From NCBI GenBank assembly GCA_019240115.1, contig JAFAYV010000052.1, positions 62,001 to 126,000 of the forward strand: a stretch of 64,000 bases of DNA, in the 5' to 3' direction. The DNA comes from Solirubrobacterales bacterium. GTDB taxonomy: Bacteria > Actinomycetota > Thermoleophilia > Solirubrobacterales > Solirubrobacteraceae. Numbering within the stretch: position 1 is the first letter of the stretch; the number at the start of each line of letters is the position of its first letter. Shown in pieces: positions 1 to 7,544 of the stretch. The notes beneath the pieces were generated by a model. The model searched no databases, was not told where the DNA came from, and saw only the letters and a program-made list of their open reading frames with translations. The translations under genes and the position numbers were made by a program.

Positions 1-1
1 C

Positions 2-541
2 GGCAGCCGGACGGCTCGAGCGGCCGGCGAGTTCACCGGTGCGCGCTTCGCCGATTTCGGCTGCGGATACGACGCGACGTTCGCCCGGACACGGCTGCCT
101 TGGTGTGCACACGCGCTGCTGGTTGACCTCGCACTCGCCGCTGACCTCGCCCACCATCCCAAGGTCACGGCCGTGGAGGGCTCGGTGCTCGACGTGCTGC
201 CGACGTTGGGCGATCGTTCGCTGGACATCATCGTCTGTCTATCGGTCCTCGAGCACCTGACCGTCCCTCAGGTTGCGCTCGACCACTTCCATCGACTGCT
301 GGCACCCGGCGGAGTCGCCATCCTCAACGTGCCCTCGTGGCTGGGCAAGCCGTTCTTGGAACTGGCGGCGTTCCGCCTCGGCGTCAGCCCGGCTGAGGAG
401 ATGGATGACCACAAGGCCTACTACGATCCTCGCGACCTGTGGCCGATGCTCGTCCGCGCTGGGTTCAGGCCGAGCCTGATCAGATGCCACCGCCACAAGT
501 TCGGCCTCAACACCGCGGCTGTCTGCCGGGTGCCGGCATGA
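2..541 (+). CDS. SAM-dependent methyltransferase, 5' end outside the window
   Basis: The reading frame is open from the first bases of the window to a TGA at 539-541, so the gene begins upstream. Its translation opens with a class I methyltransferase SAM-binding loop (FADFGCGYDATF). The post-motif VLEHL and the LLAPGGVAILNVPSW stretch of Methyltransf_11/23-type enzymes follow. The last part (YDPRDLWPMLVRAGF) is the usual C-terminal region of methyltransferases found in glycan clusters. The substrate cannot be read from sequence. The stop codon overlaps the ATG of the next gene (ATGA), so it is probably translationally coupled to the downstream sugar epimerase and acts on a sugar or nucleotide sugar. 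Confidence is high for the fold and low for the substrate. Confidence 0.8.
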   Translation, partial: GSRTARAAGEFTGARFADFGCGYDATFARTRLPWCAHALLVDLALAADLAHHPKVTAVEGSVLDVLPTLGDRSLDIIVCLSVLEHLTVPQVALDHFHRLLAPGGVAILNVPSWLGKPFLELAAFRLGVSPAEEMDDHKAYYDPRDLWPMLVRAGFRPSLIRCHRHKFGLNTAAVCRVPA

Positions 542-1521
542 CCTTCGACCGTGGGCGCGTCATCATCGTCGGCGGGACCGGGTTCATCGGCAGCCACTTC
601 TGTGACGCACTGCTGGCTGACGAGCGAACCACTCGTCTGACCCTCTATGACAACTTCTCCTCTGGACAGGAGTGGCACTACTCCGACCACGCCGGCGACG
701 GCCGACTGCAAGTCGTCCGTGCCGACGCCAATGACCTCCGAACGCTGTGCGGCGCCATGGCCGGCCACGACCTTGTCATCCATCTAGCGTCCAACCCGGA
801 TATCGCCGCAGCGATGACCAACCCGGCGATCGACTTTCACGAGGGCACGCTGATCACCCACCACGTCGTGGAGGCGATGCGCCGGACGGGCGTCGCCCGG
901 ATCGCCTATTCGTCGGGCAGTGGCGTCTATGGCGACCTGGGTGAAGTCGAGGCCACCGAGGATCACGGCCCCCTGGTGCCGGTCTCGACCTACGGCGCGA
1001 GCAAGCTGGCCGGTGAGGCGCTGATCAGCGCTTACGCGCACATGTTCGAGATGCGGGGCTGCGCGTTTCGCAACGGCAACGTCGTCGGACGTCGGCAGAC
1101 GCACGGCGTGGGCTTTGACTTCGTGCGGCGCCTGCGCGACGATCCGACCCAGCTCACCGTGCTGGGCAATGGGACCCAGTCGAAGTCCTACATCTTGGCG
1201 AGCGACGTCGTCGCGGCGTTCCTGACGGCGCTGGACGCCGAGACGGACGTCCCGTTTCGCAGCTTCAACGTGGCCACCGGCGACTACGTGACCGTGCGGG
1301 AGATCGTGGGACTCGCGCTGGAGGCCGTTGGGCTCGACGAGACCCAGACCACGATCCACTACGGCGCCGAAAGCCGTGGCTGGAAGGGGGACGTCCCGGT
1401 CGTCCGGCTGAACACCGAGCGCATTCGAGCGCTGGGGTGGGTGCCGTCCACCGACTCCGGGGGCGCGCTGCGTGCCTCGATGCAGGCGATGCTCGACGAC
1501 CTCGCGGTCGGGCGTCGATGA
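538..1521 (+). CDS. NAD-dependent epimerase/dehydratase (extended SDR)
   Basis: A 327-residue extended short-chain dehydrogenase acting on nucleotide sugars. The N-terminal NAD-binding motif is VGGTGFIGSHF. A Ser/Tyr/Lys catalytic set is visible as YSSGSGVYG followed by STYGASK (YxxxK). The stretch FRNGNVVGRRQTHGVGFDF is the substrate-binding part seen in UDP-glucose 4-epimerase and dTDP-glucose 4,6-dehydratase relatives. I chose the ATG at 538 because it overlaps the stop of the preceding methyltransferase and places the Rossmann motif a few residues in; an in-frame start at 439 would lie inside the upstream gene. Substrate (UDP-hexose, GDP- or NDP-deoxysugar) is not determinable. It is the last plus-strand gene before a convergent hairpin. 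Confidence 0.85.
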   Translation: MTFDRGRVIIVGGTGFIGSHFCDALLADERTTRLTLYDNFSSGQEWHYSDHAGDGRLQVVRADANDLRTLCGAMAGHDLVIHLASNPDIAAAMTNPAIDFHEGTLITHHVVEAMRRTGVARIAYSSGSGVYGDLGEVEATEDHGPLVPVSTYGASKLAGEALISAYAHMFEMRGCAFRNGNVVGRRQTHGVGFDFVRRLRDDPTQLTVLGNGTQSKSYILASDVVAAFLTALDAETDVPFRSFNVATGDYVTVREIVGLALEAVGLDETQTTIHYGAESRGWKGDVPVVRLNTERIRALGWVPSTDSGGALRASMQAMLDDLAVGRR

Positions 1522-1544
1522 CGCCGGCCACCGCGCCCGGCGTC
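1520..1544. terminator. Bidirectional hairpin between convergent genes
   Basis: A perfect 8-bp inverted repeat GACGCCGG / CCGGCGTC with a 9-nt loop sits immediately after the epimerase stop and just before the 3' end of clpP on the other strand. There is no T tract, so it would be a weak intrinsic or Rho-assisted terminator serving both convergent genes. Confidence 0.45.
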
Positions 1545-1560
1545 TGCGTCGGCGCGACCA

Positions 1561-2172
1561 TCAGCCAAACCCGCGCGATCCGCTCTGGATCTGGCGACTC
1601 TCGATCACCTTGTCGACGAGCCCGTAGGCCTGGGCCTCGGGGCCGCTGAAGTAGCGATCGCGCTCCATGTCGGCGTGGACGCGCTGCACCGACTGACCGG
1701 TGTGCTTGGCGTAGATCTCGTCTACGCGCTCGCGGAGGGCGAGGATCTCGCGAGCGTGGATCTCGACGTCGCTGCTCTGTCCCTGGAAGCCGCCGGAGGG
1801 CTGGTGGATGAGCACGCGGCTGTTGGGCAGCGCCATCCGCATGCCCGGCGCACCGCCGGCCAGCAGCAGCGAACCCATCGACAACGCGATCCCGTAGCAC
1901 GTCGTCTGCACCGCGGGCTGGATGAACTGCATCGTGTCGTAGATCGCCAGCCCGGCGTAGATCGAGCCACCCGGCGAGTTGATGTACAGGTGGATGTCCT
2001 TGTCCGGATCGTCGGACTCGAGATGGACGAGCTGGGCCACGACGAGGTTGGCGATGTCCTCGCTGACCTCACCGCCGAGGAAGATCACGCGGTCGTTGAG
2101 CAGCCGCGAGTAGATGTCGAACGAGCGCTCCCCGCGCGCGGTCTGTTCGACGACCATGGGAACGAGAGCCAC
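1561..2172 (-). CDS. clpP: ATP-dependent Clp protease proteolytic subunit
   Basis: A 203-residue serine peptidase that forms the ClpP barrel and degrades substrates delivered by ClpX/ClpC. The catalytic triad is in place: Ser98 in YGIALSMGS, His123 in LIHQPSGG and Asp172 in ERDRYF. The oxyanion and head-domain motifs INSPGGSI and FLGGEVSED are also present. Length matches the family. The start is GTG with an AGGAGG Shine-Dalgarno 4 nt upstream. The usual GxAASMG is GIALSMG here, a tolerated variation. The gene stands alone with no clpX beside it and shares its upstream region with a divergent SRPBCC/ArsR operon whose operator-like sites lie 29-80 bp upstream of its start. Confidence 0.97.
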   Translation of the reverse strand: MALVPMVVEQTARGERSFDIYSRLLNDRVIFLGGEVSEDIANLVVAQLVHLESDDPDKDIHLYINSPGGSIYAGLAIYDTMQFIQPAVQTTCYGIALSMGSLLLAGGAPGMRMALPNSRVLIHQPSGGFQGQSSDVEIHAREILALRERVDEIYAKHTGQSVQRVHADMERDRYFSGPEAQAYGLVDKVIESRQIQSGSRGFG

Positions 2173-2200
2173 TGGGCCTCCTATCGGGAGCTGGTAGGGT

Positions 2201-2216
2201 GCAACTCGATGGTTGC
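2201..2216. promoter_or_regulatory. Operator-like inverted repeat 1 (ArsR-type)
   Basis: GCAAC-N6-GTTGC, a 16-bp imperfect palindrome with 5-bp arms, located between clpP and the SRPBCC gene. It has the same outer arms as the perfect palindrome 36 bp further on. Probably one of two binding sites of the ArsR-family regulator encoded at 2718 (inference). Confidence 0.55.
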
Positions 2217-2236
2217 GTGATCATCGTAGCAAAAGA

Positions 2237-2252
2237 GCAACTCATGAGTTGC
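2237..2252. promoter_or_regulatory. Operator-like perfect palindrome 2 (ArsR-type)
   Basis: GCAACTCATGAGTTGC is a perfect 16-bp palindrome, 21 bp upstream of the SRPBCC start codon and just before its Shine-Dalgarno sequence. The arms GCAAC/GTTGC repeat those of site 1, with centres 36 bp apart. Position and symmetry fit an autorepressed ArsR operon (inference). Confidence 0.6.
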
Positions 2253-2273
2253 GCATTCGCGACAGGAGGACCC

Positions 2274-2714
2274 ATGGCCGATCTGATGCAACGCGAGCTC
2301 GTGCTGCCCGTCGCGCCGCCGGCGGTCTGGCGGGCCCTGACCGACGAGAGCTGGCTGGCGCGGTGGCTCGCCGACGAAGCGCGGCTCGAGCTGCGTCCGG
2401 GCGGTGACGCCCGCTTTCGGATCGGCGACCGGACGCGCGCCGGCTGGGTCGAGGAGGCCACGCCGCCGACGGGCGAGCGTCCCGGACGGCTCGCCTTCTG
2501 GTGGGAGGACGCCGATGCCGACGGCGGGCCGGGCGACGGCCGGGCGAGCCGCGTCTGCCTCGAGCTGACCCCGACCGAGGACGGCACCCGGCTGCGCGTC
2601 GTCGAGACCCGGCCGCTCGACGTGCTCGACCTCGTCGGCACCCCGCTGGGCGCCCCGGGCGGACTCGCCGATCCGGGAACCGAGCGCTTCGGCCCCGCGC
2701 TCGTGGCCGTCTGA
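2274..2714 (+). CDS. SRPBCC (AHSA1-type) domain protein
   Basis: A 146-residue START/SRPBCC-fold protein of the activator-of-Hsp90-ATPase-homologue group. Typical features are the N-terminal strand RELVLPVAPPAVWRALTD, the helix ending WLADEARLELRPGG, and a late strand RLRVVETRPL. These proteins have a hydrophobic ligand cavity and are usually of unknown biochemical role. I chose ATG 2274 because GACAGGAGG lies just upstream; an in-frame TTG/ATG further upstream would run through the palindromic operator. The gene is followed 3 nt later by an ArsR-family regulator, the very common AHSA1-ArsR pairing in actinobacteria, so both are probably one autoregulated operon. Confidence 0.85.
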   Translation: MADLMQRELVLPVAPPAVWRALTDESWLARWLADEARLELRPGGDARFRIGDRTRAGWVEEATPPTGERPGRLAFWWEDADADGGPGDGRASRVCLELTPTEDGTRLRVVETRPLDVLDLVGTPLGAPGGLADPGTERFGPALVAV

Positions 2715-2717
2715 CGG

Positions 2718-3044
2718 ATGTCCTCGGACGCCGCCGACGCGGTCTTCGACGCGCTCGCCGACCCGATGCGCCGGCAGCTGCTCGCCAGGCTCTCGGCCCA
2801 CCCGGCCAGCGCCACCGAGCTCGCCGGCGAGCTGCCGATCTCGCGCCAGGCGGTGGCCAAGCACCTGACCCTCCTCTCCGGTGCGGGACTGCTGCAACGC
2901 GAGCGCGCGGGCCGCGACGTCCGCTATAGGGTCACGCCGGCGCCGCTGAGCGACGCGGTCGACTGGATCTCGGAGGTCGGCGGCCAGTGGGACGCCCGGC
3001 TCGCGCGGCTGTCCGCGGCGCTGGGCAGCAGGCCGAGGCACTGA
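2718..3044 (+). CDS. ArsR-family winged-helix repressor
   Basis: A 108-residue winged-helix regulator. The DNA-binding helix-turn-helix is ATELAGELPISRQAVAKHL at about residues 32-50, followed by the wing GLLQRERAGRDVRYRVTP. The N-terminal ALADPMRRQLLARL is the classical ArsR opening. No Cys metal-binding ELCVCDL motif is present, so this is the non-metal subgroup that partners with SRPBCC proteins. It follows the SRPBCC gene by 3 nt. Its likely operators are the GCAAC-N6-GTTGC palindromes at 2201 and 2237, which would make the operon self-repressing and might also affect divergent clpP. Confidence 0.9.
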   Translation: MSSDAADAVFDALADPMRRQLLARLSAHPASATELAGELPISRQAVAKHLTLLSGAGLLQRERAGRDVRYRVTPAPLSDAVDWISEVGGQWDARLARLSAALGSRPRH

Positions 3045-3063
3045 CTCGTCGGCGTGCAGATAC

Positions 3064-3100
3064 CTCAGCAAGCTGAGAATTCTCACCGGACACCGGGTGA
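3064..3100. promoter_or_regulatory. Overlapping inverted repeats upstream of the sigma-factor gene
   Basis: In the 154-bp gap between arsR and the ECF sigma gene three dyads overlap: CTCAGC-AA-GCTGAG (3064-3077), the perfect palindrome TGAGAATTCTCA (3074-3085) and TCACC-N8-GGTGA (3083-3100). They could be an arsR terminator, a regulator-binding site for the sigma gene, or both. No convincing -35/-10 pair was found. Confidence 0.35.
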
Positions 3101-3198
3101 AAATCCTGCGCTGACAAACCTCGTCATCGCTCCCAAATCCTCCACGCCTAGCCTCCCGGGCACTTCGAGGGCGAACGGATACCTGGGGGGTAGCCGCC

Positions 3199-3972
3199 AT
3201 GCGCAATACGGATGGCGCGACTGGACTCTCGCGCGACTCAGGCGCGCGCGAACGGTCACGGCCGCGACGGGAGGCTGTCGCGCGGGTGGTGGCGGGATCG
3301 GGCGAGTCAGAGCCGGCCCGGCTCCGCGGCGACGCCGAGACCGCCGCGGTGCGGGTGCAGGACGAGGTCGATCTGGCGCGGCTGGCGGTCGTGATCGCCG
3401 CGGGCAAGCGGGGCGACTGTGACGCGATCAGCTACCTCTTCGACCGCTTCGCCGACGACGTCCGGCGGTACGTCTCGAGCATCGTGCGCGACGAGCACGA
3501 GGCCGAGGACATCACCCAGAACGTCTTCGTCAAGCTGATGCGCATCCTGCCCAAGTACGAGGAGCGCGCGGTCCCGTTCTCGGCCTGGCTCATGCGCGTG
3601 GCGCGCAACGTCGCGCTCGACCACCTGCGCAGCCGGCGGATGATCCCCTGCGAAGAGGTCCGCAGCATCGAGCATCAGGTCGGCGACGACCAGCTCGAGC
3701 GCGACTGGTCGCTGCACGCCGCGCTGCGCTCGATGTCGGCCGAGCAGCGCCGGGTCGTGCTGTGGCGGCATCTCGGCGGCCTGTCGCCGGTCGAGATCGC
3801 CGAGCGGCTCGGTCGCAGCGAGGGCGCGGTCCATGCCCTGCACCATCGCGGGCGTCGCGCGATCAGGGCCGAGCTCGAGGCGATGGGGGCGGCCCCGTCG
3901 ACGATGGCGCGCCGGCCGAAGGCCGCCGCCCGGACCCGCGGCGGTCCGCGCCCGCTCGCGCGCGCGAGCTGA
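3199..3972 (+). CDS. ECF-family RNA polymerase sigma factor
   Basis: A 257-residue sigma-70-family protein with only regions 2 and 4. Region 2 is at roughly residues 75-150 (YLFDRFADDVRRYV, EAEDITQNVFVKLMR, ARNVALDHLRSRR). Region 4 is at about 175-225 and carries the HTH LSPVEIAERLGRSEGAVHAL. The N-terminal 65 residues are a charged, low-complexity extension beyond the usual ECF length of about 180-200. ATG 3199 follows GGGGGG at 3184-3189. No anti-sigma gene is adjacent; instead a LuxR response regulator follows after a tandem-repeat spacer. The regulated genes cannot be inferred. Confidence 0.9.
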   Translation: MRNTDGATGLSRDSGARERSRPRREAVARVVAGSGESEPARLRGDAETAAVRVQDEVDLARLAVVIAAGKRGDCDAISYLFDRFADDVRRYVSSIVRDEHEAEDITQNVFVKLMRILPKYEERAVPFSAWLMRVARNVALDHLRSRRMIPCEEVRSIEHQVGDDQLERDWSLHAALRSMSAEQRRVVLWRHLGGLSPVEIAERLGRSEGAVHALHHRGRRAIRAELEAMGAAPSTMARRPKAAARTRGGPRPLARAS

Positions 3973-4039
3973 CTACGGCGCGGCGCCCGCGCCGACCACG
4001 GCGCTGCGCCCGCGCCGACCACGGCGATGCGCCCGCGCC
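3971..4039 (+). repeat. Three tandem 23-bp repeats upstream of the response regulator
   Basis: Three head-to-tail copies of a 23-bp unit resembling GACCACGGCGCTGCGCCCGC (first 20 bases) start inside the sigma gene's TGA stop. They end just before the -10-like CATACT of the next gene. Copies differ at two or three positions. Confidence 0.8.
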
Positions 4040-4056
4040 CCATACTGGGCGCCGAG

Positions 4057-4713
4057 ATGTCCGACGAGCCGCTCAGGGTCCTGATCGCCGACGACGACCC
4101 GCTCGCCCGGGGCGCGCTGCGGCGCGCGCTCGGCGAGGCCGGGATCGACGTCGTCGCCGAGACCGGATCGCCGCTGCAGACCGCCGAGCTCGCGGCCGCG
4201 CAGCGTCCCGACGTGGTGCTCATGGACGCGGCGCTCGGCGCCGGGCGTCCGCCCGAGCCGATCGCGCTCGTGCTCGACCGCGCCCCCGAGGTCCGCGTGC
4301 TCGTCCTCGCCAATGCGCCCGAGACCCGCGCGGCGATGACGGCGCTGCGCGCCGGCGCCAGCGGCTACCTGAGCCGCGACATCGACCTCGTCGCCCTGGC
4401 GCGGGCGGTGCGCGGCGTCGCCGCGGGCGAGGCCGCCGTCTCGCGCGAGCTCACCGACGAGCTGCTGAGGGCGGTGCGGGAGCTCCCGGCCCGCGACGCC
4501 GGCATGCGGCCGGTGACCAGCCCCCTGACCACGCGCGAGTGGGAGGTGCTCGACCTGCTCTGCCTCGAGCGGTCGACCCAGGAGATCGCCGCGACCCTGT
4601 TCATCACCGACGAGACGGTGCGCAGCCACGTTCGCAACATCCTGCGCAAGCTCGACGTCGGGTCGCGAGCCGAGGCGGTGCGGGCGGCGGGAGCGCTGCG
4701 CGGGACCGGCTGA
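4057..4713 (+). CDS. LuxR/NarL-type response regulator with altered receiver
   Basis: A 218-residue protein with an N-terminal receiver and a C-terminal LuxR HTH (LTTREWEVLDLLC, TQEIAATLFITDETVRSHVRNIL). The acidic cluster (Asp12-14) and the phospho-acceptor Asp57 (PDVVLMD) are present. Two other conserved receiver residues are replaced: the switch Thr/Ser is Ala85 (VLVLANAP), and the invariant Lys is Arg107 (GYLSRD). Signalling may therefore be phosphorylation-independent or altered. The upstream in-frame ATG at 4027 lies inside a tandem repeat. A -10-like CATACT at 4041-4046 makes ATG 4057, a nearly leaderless start, more likely. No cognate kinase gene is adjacent. Confidence 0.85.
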   Translation: MSDEPLRVLIADDDPLARGALRRALGEAGIDVVAETGSPLQTAELAAAQRPDVVLMDAALGAGRPPEPIALVLDRAPEVRVLVLANAPETRAAMTALRAGASGYLSRDIDLVALARAVRGVAAGEAAVSRELTDELLRAVRELPARDAGMRPVTSPLTTREWEVLDLLCLERSTQEIAATLFITDETVRSHVRNILRKLDVGSRAEAVRAAGALRGTG

Positions 4714-4790
4714 CGGCGCGCCCGCGGGGCCGGCTGACGGCGCGCCCGCGGGGCCGGCTGACGCCGCGCCCGCGGGGCCGGCTGATGCCG
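4706..4790 (+). repeat. Tandem 24-bp repeat (3.5 copies) spanning the response-regulator stop
   Basis: Three full units starting CCGGCTGACGGCGCGCCCGC (units at 4706, 4730 and 4754) and a partial fourth copy. The first unit overlaps the TGA stop of the response regulator and each later unit repeats the CTGA. It resembles the 23-bp array on the other side of the same gene. The block ends at the 3' end of the convergent SGNH gene. Confidence 0.85.
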
Positions 4791-4811
4791 TCGCCGCCGA
4801 GGGTGACCCGC

Positions 4812-5981
4812 TCAGCCCGCGGTGCAGGCGCTCGAGCGCATCGCCGGCGCCAGCGCCCCCGCGAGCGCCGCCGAGAACTTCGTCGCGCCGCGCCCGTCGA
4901 GATGGTCGCCGTCCCCGAAATCGGCCGGCGTGTAACCGCTCTGCGTGCGCCCGCCGATGTCGACGAACTGCAGCCCCGGGATCTGGCTCACCAGGCGCCG
5001 CATCGTGACGTCGAAGCCGCGGCGCATCAGCTCTGTGCCCCACGGCTCCTCGTCGTAGAGCAGCGGGGTCGTGTACAGGATCAGGCAGCCGTGCCCGCGC
5101 CGGACCCACGAGTTCAAGGCGATCAGCGAGCGCTCCTGTGGATGGCCGAGCGCGAACGGCTGGCGCCCCGGACGATGCGCGAGCCGGCGCGCCTCGCTGG
5201 CCAGGAACGCCTTGCTGATGTCCTGGACCGACGTGGGCAACTGCATCCAACCCTGCTGGTTGGCCAGGCGCGCCTGCTCGAGGTTCAGCTTGCGGCCGTG
5301 GAGGATGTCCGAGAGCGTGATCAGGCGCGTGTCGGAGATCCGGCCGTGGAGGATGAACAGCTTCGAGAGGGCCTCCTCGGCCGCGCGGTTGATCGGGCTC
5401 ATGTCACGCGACTGAAAGCCGGCGCTGGCAAAGAACGCGTCCATGAACTTCTCCCCCAGCGGCGTGTAGCCGACGTCGAGGTCGCGCGGGAGCAGCCCGA
5501 GGAACACGTAGTGCGGCGGGGGTCGCTGGTAGTAGCGGGTGAAGAACGGCTGCCAGAACTGCACGTCGACGCTCTCCTGGGCGAGGTTGTAGGTGTGCGA
5601 GGCGACCGAGCGCCGGCGCAGGCCGGCGTCGAAGACCGCCGGGTTGACCCCGAACATCGTGCGCGAGTTGCCGACGAAGAAGCCGCTGTAGCGCTCGTTC
5701 TCGACCTGGCGGAACTGGTTGAGCTTGACGCCGACGTCGTAGTCCTGGAAGGAGCGGAACGCGGGCACGTAGGTGCCCGGGTCGGCGAACAGCCGCCCCG
5801 CGATGAGGCGATCGAGGCCGACGGCCGCGGCGATCAGCACGAGCATGTAGATCAGGCATGCGAGTCGTGCCGGGACGCGCCGCCGCCCCGGCGGCGGGGG
5901 CGGGCACAGCTTCACCAGCGGCGGGCGGCCCGGCGGCCGCCGCACGCGCGCAGCCGCGGGGCGTTCGCTGACCGAGGCCAT
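4812..5981 (-). CDS. SGNH-type O-acyltransferase/esterase partner of MBOAT (AlgJ/AlgX/DltD-like)
   Basis: A 389-residue protein with a Pro/Arg-rich cytoplasmic N-terminus, one membrane helix (about residues 39-58) and a large extracytoplasmic SGNH-hydrolase domain. The catalytic Ser106 lies in FFVGNSRTMF and the C-terminal Asp/His dyad is D357-G-D-H360. Such proteins finish transfer of acyl groups, usually acetyl, exported by an MBOAT partner onto polysaccharides. The start ATG at 5981 overlaps the stop of the MBOAT gene (TGATG), so the two are co-translated. An upstream in-frame ATG at 6098 would run into the MBOAT gene and is rejected. It is the last gene of the 14 kb to 4.8 kb minus-strand operon. 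Confidence 0.75.
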   Translation of the reverse strand: MASVSERPAAARVRRPPGRPPLVKLCPPPPPGRRRVPARLACLIYMLVLIAAAVGLDRLIAGRLFADPGTYVPAFRSFQDYDVGVKLNQFRQVENERYSGFFVGNSRTMFGVNPAVFDAGLRRRSVASHTYNLAQESVDVQFWQPFFTRYYQRPPPHYVFLGLLPRDLDVGYTPLGEKFMDAFFASAGFQSRDMSPINRAAEEALSKLFILHGRISDTRLITLSDILHGRKLNLEQARLANQQGWMQLPTSVQDISKAFLASEARRLAHRPGRQPFALGHPQERSLIALNSWVRRGHGCLILYTTPLLYDEEPWGTELMRRGFDVTMRRLVSQIPGLQFVDIGGRTQSGYTPADFGDGDHLDGRGATKFSAALAGALAPAMRSSACTAG

Positions 5982-7399
5982 CAGAAATGAAAGTAGATGA
6001 AGGGGACCGTCGTCGACCGCGAGAGCACGTCGGCGATCGTCCAGCAGGCCAGCGAGCCGACCGCGAGCGCCGCCGGGCGGATGACCGGGCGTCGCCACAG
6101 GGCACCGACCGGCCTCGCCAGGCGGGCGGCGCCCGCGCTCGCGATCAGCAGGGCCAGGAGGCCGGCGAGCGCCTTGCCCGCCGACGGTGAGCTGAACAGC
6201 GCCGTCGGCGCGGCCAGGTCAAGCGGGCGAGCCAGGTCGCGGAACACGTCGAGCGCCTGGCCGACGGTCGCCGCCCGGAAGAACACCCAGGCGCCGAAGA
6301 CGACGACCATCGTCGACGCCCACCCCGCCGCGCGGGTCACCCAGGTGCCGCGGACCCGTCCCCGCAGCGCGTGCGAGACGCAGAGAAAGACGCCATGGAT
6401 CGCGCCCCAGAGCATGAAGTGCCACGCGGCCCCGTGCCACAGGCCGCCGAGCGCCATCGTGATCATCAGGTTGCGGTACGTCGCGGGCCGGCCGTGGCGG
6501 TTGCCGCCGAGCGGGATGTAGAGGTAGTCCCGCAGCCAGGTCGAGAGCGAGATGTGCCACCGCGCCCAGAAGTCCGACGGGCTCGTGGCGGCGTAGGGGA
6601 AGCGGAAGTTGATCGGCAGCTCGAGCCCGAGGACGCGCGACACGCCGCGGGCCATGTCGGTGTAGGCCGAGAAGTCGAAGTAGATCTGAAAGCCGAAGCC
6701 GAGGATCCCCACGAGCGCGAGGCCGGCGCCCTGGCCCTGGGGATGGCGGAACAGCGCGTCGGCGAGCGTCGAGAGGTTGTCGGCGAGCACGAGCTTCTTG
6801 ACCAGGCCGAGCGTGAACAGCGCGACCCCCGACTGGAGCCGCGCGAGCTGCAGCGGCGCCGGGCGCTCGAGCTGCGGCGCCAGCTGGCGGTAGCGCGTGA
6901 TCGGCCCCGAGATCAGCTTCGGGAAGAACGCCTTGTAGGTCGCGAAGACGAGAAAGCTGCCCATCCGCGCGTCTCCCCGGTAGATGTCGACCTGCATGCT
7001 GATCATCTCGAAGGTGAAGAAGCTGATCGCGAGCGGCAGCAACACGTGCAGGCCGTCGAAGCGGCCCGCCGAGGCGAGGCCGAGCCAGGCGAGCAGCTGC
7101 GCCGCCGAGCGGCTCAACAGCCCGGCGTACTTGAAGAAGGCGAGCACGACGAGGTTGAAGGCGACCGCGACCGCCAACACGCCGCGCGATCGGTTCGTCC
7201 GCTCAAGCAGCTTGGCCAGGGCGAAGTTGCCGACCGTGCTGCCCGCCAGCAGCAGCCCGTAGATCGGATTCCAGCTCAGGTAGAAGACGTAGCTGGCCAC
7301 GAGCAGGAGCGGCACGCGGGCGCGGGTCGGGACCGCCCAGTGGACCGCCACCAGCAGCGGCAGGAAGATGATCAGGAACGTCGCCGAGCTGAAGAGCAT
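5981..7399 (-). CDS. MBOAT-family membrane O-acyltransferase (AlgI-like)
   Basis: A 472-residue polytopic membrane protein of the alginate O-acetyltransferase AlgI type. The invariant catalytic His322 sits in GGLWHGAAWHF and a second conserved His at 335. The signature FWARWHISLSTWLRDYLYIP and YFDFSAYTDMARG are textbook MBOAT motifs. It would pass acetyl or acyl groups across the membrane for O-acylation of the exopolysaccharide by the SGNH partner encoded immediately downstream. DltB is in the same superfamily, so transfer of an aminoacyl group from the carrier protein encoded at 26659 is an alternative (inference). 145 bp separate it from the upstream beta-helix gene. Confidence 0.9.
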   Translation of the reverse strand: MLFSSATFLIIFLPLLVAVHWAVPTRARVPLLLVASYVFYLSWNPIYGLLLAGSTVGNFALAKLLERTNRSRGVLAVAVAFNLVVLAFFKYAGLLSRSAAQLLAWLGLASAGRFDGLHVLLPLAISFFTFEMISMQVDIYRGDARMGSFLVFATYKAFFPKLISGPITRYRQLAPQLERPAPLQLARLQSGVALFTLGLVKKLVLADNLSTLADALFRHPQGQGAGLALVGILGFGFQIYFDFSAYTDMARGVSRVLGLELPINFRFPYAATSPSDFWARWHISLSTWLRDYLYIPLGGNRHGRPATYRNLMITMALGGLWHGAAWHFMLWGAIHGVFLCVSHALRGRVRGTWVTRAAGWASTMVVVFGAWVFFRAATVGQALDVFRDLARPLDLAAPTALFSSPSAGKALAGLLALLIASAGAARLARPVGALWRRPVIRPAALAVGSLACWTIADVLSRSTTVPFIYFHF

Positions 7400-7544
7400 C
7401 CGCTACCCCGGCGCCGGCTCGGGGCCGTCGCCGCAGCACTCCCGGCGGGCCGCGGCCACGAGGGCGGGCTCGTTCGTCGGTGCGATGCCCATGCCCCGTG
7501 AAACGGCGGGCCGGACGGGCAACTTGCGCCGCGCGCGCCCGTCT

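Noticed and set aside
7400..7544. c-di-GMP riboswitch upstream of the MBOAT gene
   Set aside because: Only a short GGUAGCGG-like string was found; the GCAAACC and CCUAAACC core is absent.
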